A stretch of DNA of 64,000 nt from Poecilobothrus nobilitatus (GCA_947095535.1 OX352772.1:378213643-378277642), one strand, 5' to 3'. Positions 45,420-57,395 are shown, counted from the stretch's first letter. Numbers and translations are program-made. Notes: generated from the letters alone by a model not told the origin.

Positions 45420-45660
45420 TAATAATAGGCGGATTCATTGTTTCCTTACAGTCCCACTCCCAATTCAATATTTCCGTATTCATTTCCTACCCCTCCCTAT
45501 ATACAGTGTTCGCAGGTAAGGGTTTCATCCCCTTATATTAGCTAAAGGGGGAGGTGTTTAGTCAGTAAGAATCTGACACTACCAAGAGGGAAATTCTTGG
45601 TGTCTTTGGAAGATTCCCACCTCCCTTAGGAAAAAAAAAGAAACAAAAATTAGGCTAATG
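45420..45660. other. Less AT-rich block of unknown origin
   Basis: GGTAAGGGTTTCATCCCC, TAAAGGGGGAGGTGTTTAG and AATCTGACACTACCAAGAGG lie in sequence much richer in G and C than the surroundings. It reads like the 3' untranslated tail of a retroelement or a SINE body, just before the right end of the piggyBac element. No second copy is in the window. Confidence 0.3.
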
Positions 45661-45759
45661 AATTTAATGTGCCATTTTAGTTTCGTTTAATTTTAGGTGT
45701 AAAATTTACCCCACGTGCAAGGAAGTGTAAGTTTCAAGCCATTGGAAGTGCATTAAATA

Positions 45760-46900
45760 AAAATAGCACATGCAACTAAATAATGTTTAAAAAATTTTTT
45801 TGGCTTTTTTTTTATTTAAAAAATGTTTATTTTCCAAAATCAAAACTAAAAATTATATTTTAGTTTTTCAAAGTGAAAAATAGATATTTAGTCAAATAAT
45901 AATATAATATGTATAACATATAGGTACCAATAAACATTTTTTAAAAATACTAATCAATATTTCTAGAAAGATACCAATAAACGTTTCTCTAAAGTAATCA
46001 ACATATCTGTCATCTGTAATTTTTTAGTTTGCAATTTAAATTTTGCATCGAATTTTTAACGTTTAAAACTCCTTAGCAAAACTTGAATGAGAGTACTTTT
46101 TCTAAAGAGTTATATAAAGTTTTTTTTTTCTTTATTTTTAATGATAAAATATACACCCATATACATATACATATTCTTGTAGACTTATCATACGAAGAGT
46201 ATCACTGACGCGATGATTTGTTATTCTGCAAGACTTTTCCTAAGAAGCGATAGCCATTTTCTATCACGGGAAAATTCTTGTACGATAAATATCACTTTTA
46301 AGTAATTCTTAGGAATTAAGTATTTGTTTTTAGTTTTTAGTTAAGTTTAAGTTTAAATAAAAATTGATAGAGTAGAAAGGAAGTACATATGTATAGTATT
46401 TTAGTGAATGTTGTTTTTGTTTTGTATATTTTACAAAATTTTGTTTTATATATTGAACTAGCATCGGAGTACATACATATTCATAAGTTGCAAGAAGACC
46501 CCGTATCTTGCAAACTAGAAGTTGGACCGCCATGATTTAAAAAAGGTACTCCCTGACTTTGTTGTAGAATTAAAATATAGAAAAAAAAAGTTCAACTTTA
46601 AGCCGCCCAAAAAATCAGGCTGCCACTTTTTGGTACTTTTTTCATTTATTTTTTTATTTTTGATTTCTACGACGGCTTTTTGCAACTCATAAATATGTAC
46701 TTTCATTTACTATTTAAAAATCAAACCTCTTTTTTAAATAATTTCAGCTGAACGTTTAAATATGGCAAAATTTTCATTTGACAGTAAATTACTACCAACA
46801 ACAAAAATTTTCATCATGAGTCTTCGAGAATTACAAATTTATAATAGACGTGATGTGATACATATTTTGTCAACAATGTCTTCAAAAATATGGGTGATGT
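45760..46900. other. No recognisable gene
   Basis: AT-rich. The open frames at 46330-46706 on the minus strand have no family resemblance. Confidence 0.35.
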
Positions 46901-46959
46901 TTATGACAATAATTCGGAAGCGCCACGAAATATGTTAAATACGTATATGGAAAATAAAT

Positions 46960-47360
46960 AATGTAGTTGATTACAAAATCAGGGTTTTACGACTTTTTAA
47001 GAATATTTACATTTTATGTTTATGAGATATTCTGAACTTGGAATAATTTTTAGTTGTTTATTTCATCAAGGTTATACGCTTTTTCCAGAATATGTATTTC
47101 AAAAAATAAATATAAAGATGTAGGCATACTTATATTCTTTTTTACATTTTTTCACCCGATATTTTTCGCATTCAACAAACTTCTTTGTTTAAAGTTTTTT
47201 TCCCGACAATGTTCGCATTCAATATTTTTGTTTTCAATAAATCGATCCACATCCGAAATAAAAAATATTAAAGGGGTAATTATAATAAGAAAACTGATTT
47301 TGGATTGTGAGATTTTGAAATTTAGGCTTTTGTATTTGAGATTTCGTGGTCAACCACAAT
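46960..47360 (+). repeat. Relative of the foldback-like element (one side)
   Basis: GGTTATACGCTTTTTCCAGAATATGTATTT, the word AATAAATCGATCCACATCCGAAATAAAAAATA and TGGATTGTGAGATTTTGAAA, ending GAGATTTCGTGGTCAACC, parallel the right arm of 57893-60350 (AAATCGACCCAAATCTGAAA, GGGATTTTGGAATTTTGGGA, TTCGTGGCCAACCC). A shortened relative. Confidence 0.55.
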
Positions 47361-47860
47361 AATTCATTTAAATTTTGAAATATTAAAAAATTTTTTTTTT
47401 TAATTATTACATAAAGTATACAATAAAATTTATATTATTTAATGAAGTGTTAAAACATGAAATATTGAAATATAGTAAACATGAAGTTAATAGTAAATAA
47501 AATGAAATAAAAACTAAGTGATAACTAATAATAAATACATATTTTAAAATTCAAATGAGTAGGTATACAATACTTTAAAATATTAAAACAGTCAAAGACT
47601 TGCTTTTTTTCAATGACTGTATCAAAAATAATTTACTGATTTTCTTGACTTTTTTTTTACAGTACTGAAAAATACAAAAAGCTAAATAAAAATACAATAA
47701 AACTTTCAATCCCACTTTTATTTTTTGAAAAAAAAATTCTCTTATTCTACTTTTACAAATGTAAAAAAACAAGCGGAAAAAAATAACTAAAAAGGCTTAA
47801 AAGTAATTTTATCAAATAATAACAAACAACAATTAAAATATAAACAAGGTAAATTCAAAA
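47361..47860. other. No recognisable gene
   Basis: AT-rich spacer. Confidence 0.35.
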
Positions 47861-48124
47861 TTGGAAATACTTTTAAGAATTTTAAAAATAACTTCAATTG
47901 TTGCAATTGTTACTGAAATGCAAAAAAAATTTAAACAACGATGGTGGGTAAGAGAAATTAATGAAACTCGTGAAGAAGAAGGATTTTTTAACAAAGGCTT
48001 TTTACAAATGCAAGAAAAAGATGAAGAACATTTTTGCAAATTAACCAGAATGCATGTTTCTTCATTTAATTTACTTCTGTTTTTTTTTATTACATTTTTG
48101 TATTGTGGGTGTTTTAAATTATAA
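47861..48124 (+). pseudogene. PIF/Harbinger nuclease N-terminal fragment
   Basis: Residues 25-72 read FKQRWWVREINETREEEGFF, then NKGFLQMQEKDEEHFCKLTR and MHVSSFNLLL. This matches the opening of Harbinger-type DDE nucleases (R.WVRP...R...G.F..L..EL...D...FF.Y.RM....F..LL). The catalytic core is missing: the frame ends in a hydrophobic tail and a stop, then a SINE lies 126 bp downstream. A host gene domesticated from Harbinger cannot be excluded but nothing supports it. Confidence 0.7.
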
Positions 48125-48249
48125 ATAATTTCCCACAATTTTACTTTCTCTATTAGGTTCTCTAAGCTCTTCCATCTTGTTAAACAATAAATTGTAATTT
48201 AATTTTTAAATGCCATTATGTCACAACAAAAAAGAGTTGCACCGAATAA

Positions 48250-48447
48250 ATTTTTTTTTTTAATGCATTTCTCTGCCACATAAATGTGGACAGGAAATTA
48301 CACAACATTTTCTGTTCAGGCGTGGCTGTATATGTCGTAAGCGGGAATAACTCTTACGACGTGTGTGGGATTCGAACTCACACTGTCTCGGTGTTTACAG
48401 CGTATTTTATACGCTCTTACCTTACTCACTAAGCCACTGAGGCCTCT
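48250..48447 (-). repeat. tRNA-derived SINE, copy 2
   Basis: On the minus strand the head GGCCTCAGTGGCTTAGTGAG carries box A and GAGTTCGAATCCCACAC box B. Then a GTCGTAAG/CTTACGAC stem, CCACGCCTGAACAGAAAATG and an A-tail. Homologous throughout to 34034-34231. Confidence 0.85.
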
Positions 48448-48689
48448 GAATAAAAATTTATTGTCACTTTTTCTGCCGGCGGCAAAAATTGAAATTAGAA
48501 TTACTTTGTCACCAACGATTTCCCTACATGAAAATTCCGACATCATTGTGGGTTCTTAAATTTAAATAGACAGTGGCGTTTTGAATTTTGACATTCCGCC
48601 GGGTAAAATCGACATCATTCTGTTTATACCTTAAAGTAATGCATACAAAAATAAAAGCATAAGAAGACGTCTTCGATAATAAGCGTTGC

Positions 48690-48830
48690 CGTTAAGATTT
48701 GAATATAGTAAAGAAAACGTAGATGTGAGAAAAATAAAAATTGCATGGAATAGTTGTAGAGTGCACGAAACAAGTGATGTACGAAGATTTAACTTTACAT
48801 ACATGTGCAGCCTTGATTTATATAACAAAT
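48690..48830 (+). pseudogene. Non-LTR ORF1 fragment
   Basis: Translation NVDVRKIKIAWNSCRVHETS then DVRRFNF aligns with EKIKVGWNICKVFESFDVRR at 15500-15560, the region just before the zinc knuckles. Only this piece is left. Confidence 0.65.
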
Positions 48831-49135
48831 AAGTTTAATTATGAATTAGCCAATGAAATATGTTTAAAGAAAGGAATTATGGTGGCTTCATGTTAGAACT
48901 AACTATGTCACTTAATAATTAATTAAGAATTAAAAATCACTTTTAATATAATTTTGTATGTTAAAAATCATTTTTAATATAAATGTTTACCTTGTTCATA
49001 GATTAAATCACTGAAAAATATAAGAATTGGATATATATAGGTGATATTAAATCGATATACTTAATTCGCAGTTAATTATGGCACGCTAGATCTAATTTAC
49101 ATCATCACTGACGAAAAAAAAAACTACATACGATA

Positions 49136-50515
49136 TCATAATATTTAATCTGTAAATGACAGACATTTAAAACCATTTTACTCAATGATTTACCAACCAA
49201 CTTTCATTTTTTTCTTTTTAAATGATAAATATTCAGTATAGCCATCTTACAAAATTAATATTTTTCCAAAATTTTCTAATTTTCATTAATAATTTTCCAT
49301 TTTTATAAAAAACCCATGTAAAGTATATACATATGTATCATATAATATGTATAATCTATACCTATAATATACATATTCAAAAACGACGCTCTTTTATTCC
49401 GTTGAATTTTAAATTTTGTTTTGTTGTTTTTGCTTTTTGTTTTTTTTCTAAAAACATAAAAAAAATTTTAAAATATATTTTGCATGGTGGGAAATAGAAA
49501 TTTCACAATAAAATTGAATATAAACGTCAAAACTTCAGTGGGGAGTTTGGTGCAGTGGTAGAGTGGCCGCTTCTTAAACTTGAGAAGTGTTTAGTTCACA
49601 AGATCGATTCTATTCTATTTTTTTTTTTTTTTTTTATTTCTAATATTTTATATGAAATAAATTCTTACATATCATAATATTTAATCTGTAAATGACAGAC
49701 ATTTAAAACCATTTTACTCAATGATTTACCAACTAACTTTCATTTTTTTCTTTTTAAATGATAAATATTCAGTATAGCCATCTTACAAAATTAATATTTT
49801 TCCAAAATTTTCTAATTTTCATTAATAATTTTCCATTTTTATAAAAAACCCATGTAAAGTATATACATATATATCATATAATATGTATAATCTATACCTA
49901 TATTATACATTTTTAAAAAAGACGGTCTTTGATTCCGTTAAATTTTTGTTTTATTTTTCTTTTCGATTAAAAATTTTAAAATATTGGTTGTATGGTAGGA
50001 GTAGGAATTTCACAATATAACTGATTATAAAGATTAAAATTTTAGTTTAGTGTTTAGTACAGTGGTAGAGTGTGGGGTTATTAATAGTTCTTTTTTGATT
50101 TTGCAAGTTCAATTCAGTTCTATTTTTTTTTTTGTTTTTTTTTTTTATATTTTAAACGAAATAAATTCTTACATATCATAATATCATAATAATATTTAAT
50201 CTGTATAAAATAGATATTTAAAACCCTCAACTCAATGATTTATCATCTTAGGCTTCTTATAATATATACATATATAATAGGTATATATTGAGTTTCCAAT
50301 ACTCAATAAATCAAGGGCAACTTCTAAAAGATAATAATAATCGTGTTTTTACAAAAAATATTATTTACAAAGAAATTTTAAATTCATAAAGGCTTTAATT
50401 ATTGAAAATTGTATTTTTACATTTTAAATAAAATCATAAAGAAACTATACTGTATATATTGTATTGTAATTGCTAATTAAAACACCTCGAATTTCGAGGG
50501 GCGGGCGAATACTAG
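49136..50515 (+). mobile_element. Non-autonomous Helitron, copy B, 1380 bp
   Basis: Collinear with copy A (6195-7572): TC start at 49136 after A, hairpin CCTCGAATTTCGAGG at 50485-50499, CTAG end at 50512-50515 before T. Modules start AATATTTAATCTGTA at 49140, 49675 and 50191. tRNA-like segments lie at 49540-49620 (box A TGGTGCAGTGG, box B AGATCGATTC) and 50045-50120 (TAGTACAGTGG, AAGTTCAATTC). The two copies differ by scattered substitutions only, so both derive from one source element. Confidence 0.88.
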
Positions 50516-51364
50516 TAACATATAAAACCCGAGATAACGGTTAGATAAATTCCAATATAATAAATTCAATAAAAACAAGTTCAAAATGAAAGGAATTTCC
50601 AAAAATTCTGAAATTACAGCTAAGTTATAAAGTACTTACCCGACCGGAAAGTACTGAGAAACGGAACAACTAATATGATAAAAGTTAAGCAAGAAAATTT
50701 CAACGTACGGATTTAAAATTCTAGTGGCAACTTTTTTAAAGTTTTAAAAATTTAATAAAAATATGGAATATTACCATGCAAAATGCTTCAGCTAAAATAT
50801 TACCTTCAGAACAGTTTCTAAATCGATACTTAAGATTTGGACACTATTTTATAAAATAATTTGACTGCACCTTGTTTTAACTAATAAATTTAAAAACGAT
50901 TAAAAATACAAATGTGCATAAATTAAAAATTTTCAGAAAAATTTTAAAACTTTATTTAAAAAAAAAATGAATTATGATGATGGATAATGAATGTTGCTTC
51001 CATAAACAACTAAAAATTAGGAGTCGAAAAGAAATGTAAACAAACTATAATAACACGGAGGCAGTCTCCATTAAAAAAACATTGATCAAAATAATGCAGA
51101 TGTAATATTTTCGGATCAAATTTTAATTTTTAATTTCAAAAATCTGATGCTACTTCTTTCTTCCGGCTTTAAAGACTAGATTTTGTGAAATACCCCTTGT
51201 TTTCTTGATAATGTACGTCATCATTTTTTTAAAAAGTCTGGATTGTTTGCTACTGATTTCTGACAATCATTTACTGCTAAATTATAATTCAATATTTTAT
51301 TTACTTGTATGTTAAATTTGAATTGCTATTAAATATCTCAATGCAATCCAAAATTTGTAATTTT
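50516..51364. other. No recognisable gene
   Basis: AT-rich; it would be the 3' flank of the zinc-finger exon. Confidence 0.35.
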
Positions 51365-51966
51365 TTAGCCCAATTTTGTAATTTCAACTTTATTTTCAAC
51401 GATTTCAGTATGGAAACATCTATTTAGATGTCTTATCCACATTTCTTTATGAATTAAAATTTTATCGCACAATTTGCACTCAAACTTTCCAGATTTAAAA
51501 GAGTCTGGTAGCTTTAATTGTTTAAAATTAATTTCATTATGATGTGAAATAACATGATTTTCAATATTTAGCAGTCGTATTTTGCACACAGGACATATTT
51601 GGTAATGTTTTTTCCTCCTATGTTTATACATTTCATCTGAAGAACTAAAATACCGAGGGCAACGATCGCAATGAAATATACCTTCATCACGTAAAGCACG
51701 TAGATCTCCATTAAGTCTCGAAATTTTTTTTTGTATTTGAAAGCAATAATCAAAATCATGTCCATTTGTCGATTGGAATATTACACAACAATGTTCACAT
51801 TCTATTTGATCTAAATTTGAATCATCTGAAGGATTGTCAATTCTTAAATCTGACACATCTGCAAAATTACAATTATTGAAAGTATCTAATTTCATTTGGC
51901 CTTTTTGTATTAGTTTTTCCGTTGTGCCCGTTGTGCCCGTTATTTCAGCTTTTAATATCGAATTAT
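51365..51966 (-). CDS. C2H2 zinc-finger protein, terminal exon (partial)
   Basis: A 3' splice site TTTTTTTCAG precedes 51966, and the frame then stays open for about 200 residues to a stop at 51365. It encodes an unstructured acidic stretch (SDLRIDNPSDDSNLDQ), CEHC, then finger FHCDRCPRYFSSSDEMYKHR with RKKH, YQICPVCKIRLL with HVISHH, and FECKLCDKILIHKEMWIRHL with CFH. These are two or three C2H2-type fingers that would bind nucleic acid. The listed Met lies in the intron, so the real start is in an upstream exon I could not find up to 52800. The exon is less AT-biased than its surroundings and is not repeated in the window, favouring a host gene. Confidence 0.65.
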
Positions 51967-52860
51967 CTGAAAAAAATATATACATATGTAAGTAAATAAA
52001 ACTTTTAAAAATACATTTTCAAATAAATATTTTTCAAAATTAATGTAGAGGCATAAAGTAATCATATACATACATAGAATATTCACGTAGAAGAAAAAAT
52101 GTTAGTAAATTTTATTGATTTGAAATCATCCCAAGGGTGATTTGGGGTTACTTCGTAAACAGATGACCGTATTTTTGGTATACCTATTATCAAACCCATA
52201 AAGATGTTGAAAAGGAAAAAAAAAATTATTTTTTCATTCATTCTGTTCATAATTCATTTTTGACCTGTTTTTTTTTCTCTAAAAATTGATTTTATTTTGT
52301 TAACATAAAAAATTATCTATTACAATAAGATGAGTCACTACTTTTTTAACACTTTAATATGTTAAATATATTTTACAACTACTTATACAAAAAAATAACC
52401 ATTAGCAAAAGTAGGTAAAATATATGTTACTTCATTTCAAAACCATTCTGTTATTGAAATTACTGTAAGAAAGAAAATGAGCGAAGTATTAGGCACTGCT
52501 GGTTATATACAGGCAACCGCGTAGAGAGAGAATTTAAAAAATAAGATCCAAATTTTGGCAATTTAGTATGAAAAAACACAATTTTTTCGACTTAAATTGA
52601 AAGGATCTTATTGTTCTGCAGTAAAAAATAATAAATGATAAAATTCAGAATATTTTCTATCAACTGTGAAAATCTTTTTAAAAAATTTAATCATTTGCAT
52701 GCTTAAAATTAAAGTTAATTTTTTGAACTGAAGTTGAACGGATGTAATTTTAAATTTCGGAAGAAAATTAAAAATTTAAATATAAAACTAATAATAATAA
52801 AAATTGCATATTATTGTATTCTTGTGTTCGGTTTTAAACAGTTGTTTGTACAACTATACG
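51967..52860. other. No recognisable gene
   Basis: Searched on the minus strand for upstream zinc-finger exons; none recognised. Confidence 0.35.
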
Positions 52861-52864
52861 GACA

Positions 52865-53870
52865 ATGGCTGATTGTCATAAATGCCGTATTAAAATAAGA
52901 GGTGAAACCGATATTAGATGTGTCGGAGTATGCGGAAAAATTTTTCACTGCTCCACTAAGTGGTCGGGACTTGAACAGGCTGTAAGTACATTGAACATTT
53001 GAACATTAAATTTAAAACAAAATTTAATATAAAATTTAATTACAAAATATTGATTGTGCGGTTAAAAAAATAATGATTATTTGAATGAATATAAAAAAGA
53101 ATTTGAAAGTGCAATAAAAAAAATTAAAATGAAATAATTCAGTTACTACAAGCTATAGAAAGTAGATATATGGAACGTACGTATAGAAAGCATAAAAAGT
53201 GAACAACAAAAAGAATTCGAAAAAGTTGCAAAAATGACTGATGTGTTCAAAATGGATAGTGAAAAACTAAATACAGTGGTAAAAATTCTTTATTAAAAAG
53301 CAATGAACTTTGTAATCAAATAAAAAGGTCAAACGAAAATGAACTACAACTAAATGTAGGTCAGAGCGTTTCATTCTCTGATATTGTAAATAAAGTGCAA
53401 GGTCAGCAAAAATGGGCTTAATGCATTGCCAATAATAAAAAAAAATTTGCCTTTATTAATAAAACCAAAAAATAAGCAAAAAACTGAAATTACAAAAAAA
53501 GACTTAAATACTAAGGTGGATCCAAAAAATTTAAAAATAAAAAATGTTGAAAGTAGAAATAATGGTACTATTTTAATTGAAACAGATTCATTGAAAATCG
53601 TGAAAAAATAAAAAGTGAACTTGAAAATAAAATGAAGGAGAAATATGTTATCAAAATTCCTGTGGAAATGCTTATGAAACAAAATAGTTTTTTGGAATTG
53701 AGTGAGTTAAAAATAATAAAATTAAATATGGTCAATAAATACAACAAAACATGCAGAACGCTGTAATTGAAGTGGATAAGGATTCTTTCCCGAAAATATT
53801 AGCGGCGGAAAAACTATGTATTGGTTGGGAAAGATGCAAAGGCAAAGTACTGGAAATACAGTCTAAAACT
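52865..53870 (+). pseudogene. Non-LTR ORF1 remnant
   Basis: Starts MADCHKCRIKIRGETDIRCV with CGKIFHCSTKWSG, a PHD-like cluster parallel to MDKCDRC at 14564. Later frames give VAKMTDVFKMDSEKLN, SFSDIVNK, LPLLIKPKNKQK and CIGWERCKGK in the same order as the other copy. Many stops separate these pieces. Confidence 0.72.
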
Positions 53871-54917
53871 CTAATAGATCATATAATAACAAACTTTAAT
53901 GAAAAATATCAGGTTTCTTTCACAATAAAGTATAACAGTTTATCTGATCACCAAATAGCCATAACATCAATCAAAGCAATTAATGTTAAGAAAATACCTA
54001 TGCAAAACTATATTATAAATGAAAAAGACTATATTCAGATACAGTAGTTAAAACAATACAGGAAGCAAAAGAATTGTGTACTAAAGCAGTAACAGTCAGA
54101 ACTAGAAATAATAGGTGGATTACAGCCATGATATTTGAGAAACTTAAAATAAGGAAAATCCCTATATGATGCACATACAAAAGATCCAAACAATAGGGAA
54201 AAAAGAGTAAAATATATTCTATTCAAAAAGAAAGTAGAAAAATTAATAAGGGAAGCTAAAAGTAAAGCTAATGTTATTAAAAGTATTGAAAAAGCAGAGA
54301 ATGACTCTAGGAAACTATGGAAATCATTAAATAATACTATAAAAAATAATAATGACCAAAAAACTGAAAATTATTTACGTTTTAAAGAAAAGAAAAATGG
54401 TGAGAAAACAATTAATGAAAATGAGACGGCAGCGAAATAAGTAAATGTTAAAAAATTCAAACTGAGAGTCGGAATTCTAGTACAGTTAATAATGCTGCCT
54501 ATAAAATATATAATAGTAAATAGTTATTTTTTACTCCAGTTACATAAGCTGAAATCTATCAAATTATCATGAAATTAAATAAAAATGCAACTTAAGGGTT
54601 AGATAAAATTACAGTAAAAGACTTACAGGAATTGGTTAATGTTATAAAACAACTTTTAGAGATAATAATCAATAAATGTTTTACAGAAGCAATATTTCCA
54701 GATCAAAAAAGCCTTTATAGTTCCCATACATAAATCTGGGTTAAAAGAAGATTGTAATAATTATAGGCCAATCTCAATTTTAAATTCTATATGAAAAATA
54801 TATGAAAAAGCAATTAATAAAAGAATTAGAAATTTTATTACACAAACAATTGGCTTTGATACCAATCAATATGGTTTCTTAAAAAATAGTGGCACAGAGT
54901 CAGCCATTACAGCAACA

Positions 54918-55684
54918 TTGGAAAAAATCTATGATGCATTAGATGATGGTTTCTATGTAGGTGCGATATTTATTGATTTAACAAGAGCATTTGACAAGGT
55001 GAATCATTCCAGATTACTTAATTTCTTAGAGAATATGGGAATAAGAGGAAATAGTAATCTTTTATTAAAAAGTTATTTAACAAATAGGACCCAATGCGTT
55101 AAAATAAACCAAATTTTGAGCGATGAACTATTAATAAAAACAGGTGTACCACAAGGGTCTCTTCTTGGGCCGCTTTTATACTTACTATATATAATGAACA
55201 TACCAAAATATAATATCATGTCAAACTACAATGTTTATGCGGATGACACCAACCTGATTTCAAAAGCTAAGACAATGAAAGAATTGGAAGGTGTACTAAA
55301 TAAGGACTTCGAAACATTATGTAATTGGTTAGAGTATAATGAACTAAGTATAAATGCCAAAAAAACTAATTACATAATATTCAAAACTCAGAAAAAAAAA
55401 TATGATATTACTCTGAAGATAAAAAATAATATAATTCAGACTGGATAGCGTTAAATACATATTTAGGAATGATATTTGATGAAAATTTAAGATGGGATAA
55501 ACACATTAAAAAAATTAAGAAACAAATTATCCCTATATGTATGGCTATAAAAAAATCTGGTGGCATTCCGTATCATGCAGCTAAACTTGTTTACAATGCT
55601 CATATTTTATCAATAATTAGATATAATATATGCAGCTGGAGTCACTGTTCAAAATTTAAATTCGATTGGAACTATAATGAATAA
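54918..55684 (+). pseudogene. Non-LTR reverse transcriptase core
   Basis: The 176-codon frame (54918-55448) carries GAIFIDLTRAFDKVNH (motif A, residues 15-30), KTGVPQGSLLGPLLYL (motif B region, 74-89), VYADDTNLI (YADD at 107-110) and ELSINAKKTNYIIF. After a frame break near 55447 the thumb continues LGMIFDENLRWDKHIKKIKK and ILSIIRYNICSWSH (55469-55684). All catalytic Asp residues are present, the best-preserved RT of the window, but sequences on both sides are broken. Confidence 0.9.
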
Positions 55685-56030
55685 GGCATTAAAAATTTTA
55701 TTTAAAATAAATCGTAAAACTAGTACTAGGAAATTATACAAAGTAACTAATGTACTTGATATAAATCAACTAATTTATTTTGATAAATGTAAATACATTT
55801 ATACTAAATAATAATTTTAAATCAAAATTAATTCTAAATAAAAGATAATTATGTATTACATAATTATCTTACTAGACATAGAAAAAATATTGAAATATCT
55901 AAACCTAGAACATCCAAACAACAAAAAAGCTTAAAATGTAGTGCAATTAAACTATTCAACTCTTTACCCACAGAAATTAAAAATTGTCAAAATGTAAAAC
56001 ACAAAAAAATTTATCTTTGCGCCAACGTTC

Positions 56031-56518
56031 ATATATTTTCTATACTTTTTCAAGGCTAAAAAATTTTTTTAGAACTTTATATATTGTTTTTTAACTCATT
56101 AACATTTTACAATTACATCCTACCTTAAGGTCGTCTAATAAACTTTTTAAATATTATAAATATTCTTAAAAAAATAAAAAATTGTAAATTTAACATTATT
56201 TACCCACAAATAAAAAATAAAAAATTATAAAAAAAAAAGTTCAACAAACAAAAAAATTTATATAAATATTAATAATTTAAGCGCTTAAAAAGACGAACAA
56301 AATGTACTAATAAATTACAACAACAATTATATAATTATGTATATATTACACTTGTCATATCATATATTACACATATCAAAATAGACAGACCCAAAAAACC
56401 AAAATAAATAAATAACATAATCCCTATTGACCTATATTTTATTGCACTATATTAACTTATTACTATATGAATTTTATATTGTCGTTAATGAAACATCACG
56501 TAGAAAAAATTCTTGATA
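56031..56518. other. AT-rich junction
   Basis: Very A-rich 3' flank of the non-LTR element before the Penelope-like remnant; no gene seen. Confidence 0.4.
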
Positions 56519-57143
56519 TTATTTGTTTGTAATGCATTCTTTATAGTCACATAATAGTGATTTATATATGGAGTTTAGATTTTGTGTATCAGTTTTGAAA
56601 TTAATGTTATTCGAGTTTAATTGAATATATATCATTTCGCTAATGTTTCTCTTAATTTTTTTCTTTGTCTAGAATTTTGACGTCATCGAAATTAAAAATA
56701 TGATTTTCTTGTTCAAAATGATGTTGTGCCAGAGCAGTTTTTCCTTCTTTATTTATATTTATATTCTTACAATCATATTTATGTTGGTTCATTCTATTTT
56801 TCAAAAATTGTTTAGTTTGTCCAATGTAACATGAATTACATATAGTGCAATCAATTTTATATATTAGATTCGATTGCTGGAATTTATCTTCCTTATCTTT
56901 TAATTTAGAAAAAAGGTTGAAAACTGCCTTACTATTATAAAAAACTATTCTATGGTTGTTTGTGAAATTCTTAAAAAGTCTTTCTATTTTATTTGATAAT
57001 TGTGGTATATATTGGAACTTTAAATATTTTATATTTTCATTTGGTGGAACGGTGTGTATTAAATGTTTTAAATTGTTTATTGAAATTTGAATATGAAAAA
57101 TGTATTTTAAATCAGGCCTTCTGAAAATTTTATGTAGATATTA
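56519..57143 (-). pseudogene. Penelope-like element, GIY-YIG endonuclease region
   Basis: A minus-strand frame without a start codon, open from about 57143. It reads RRPDLKYIFHIQISINNLKH, IKYLKFQYIPQLSNKIERLF, then the GIY-YIG nuclease: LIYKIDCTICNSCYIGQTKQ, FLKNRMNQHKYDC and ALAQHHFEQENHIFNFDDVK. The signature here is IYK-(10)-YIG with the conserved Arg in KNRMNQH. A frameshift in an A/T run near 56665 is followed by the family's usual tail (ISEMIYIQLNSNNINFKTDT, then LNSIYKSLL) and a stop at 56519. Linking a GIY-YIG domain to such a tail is specific to Penelope-like retroelements. The reverse transcriptase that should precede it is missing. Confidence 0.85.
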
Positions 57144-57152
57144 TATTATTTA

Positions 57153-57395
57153 AATAGTTTAGAAAATAAATTTATTAAATATTTTAATAAAATTAGTACT
57201 GAAAAAGATTTAGAATATAAATTATATGAACGTTTAAAAAATGATTTTAATTGTGACTGTTTTAATAAATGTAACAAATCTTATTTTATAAAACTATATA
57301 TTAGAGTCAGAATTGATAATTTAATAAAAAACACTAATAAAAATATTAAAGAATTTGATATAAGGCATAAAATGTTAAGTGTTCAACACTTGTAA
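57153..57395 (+). pseudogene. Unrecognised 80-codon open frame (retroelement-like C-terminus)
   Basis: Frame without an ATG ending FIKLYIRVRIDNLIKNTNKN, then IKEFDIRHKMLSVQHL and a stop. The pattern (I.RLRI...K..N...KE...R.KML...HL) is reminiscent of C-termini of some insect transposon proteins with THAP-type fingers. I cannot name the family with confidence. It is Lys/Asn rich like its surroundings. Confidence 0.3.

Larger units (their letters stand above)
42205..45718 (+). mobile_element. piggyBac-type element, decayed
   Basis: The decayed transposase gene (43541-45302) lies between two 23-bp inverted sequences, GTACGTGGTGTAAATTTGAC... at 42205-42227 and ...TTTACCCCACGTGC at 45696-45718 (20 of 23 positions pair). 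They are probably the internal or terminal repeats. TTAA occurs 21 bp outside the left one (42180) and 34 bp outside the right one (45753), but TTAA is common here, so the exact ends are unproven. A CATAACCTACA repeat (43190-43381) lies inside. Confidence 0.7.
52865..56030 (+). mobile_element. Jockey/CR1-type non-LTR element with RT core retained
   Basis: Related to the element at 14500. ORF1 remnants (52865-53850) run into a truncated endonuclease (about 53870-54050), decayed RT N-terminal sequence (54060-54900), an intact RT core (54918-55448), a thumb segment (55469-55684) and a C-terminal piece near 55920-55985 (IKLFNSLPTEIKNCQNVK). The 53751-54047 frame fuses ORF1 sequence (KLCIGWERCKGK) directly to the endonuclease end (LIDHIITNF, LSDHQIAI), so everything between, including both zinc knuckles and most of the nuclease, has been deleted. 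Confidence 0.85.

Noticed and set aside
48316..48559. Open frames in the SINE region
   Set aside because: They run through the tRNA-like head and hairpin of a SINE in both orientations and have no family resemblance.
53371..53682. 103-codon Phe-rich minus-strand ORF
   Set aside because: Antisense of the Lys-rich ORF1 remnant; composition is what reversed A-rich coding DNA gives.
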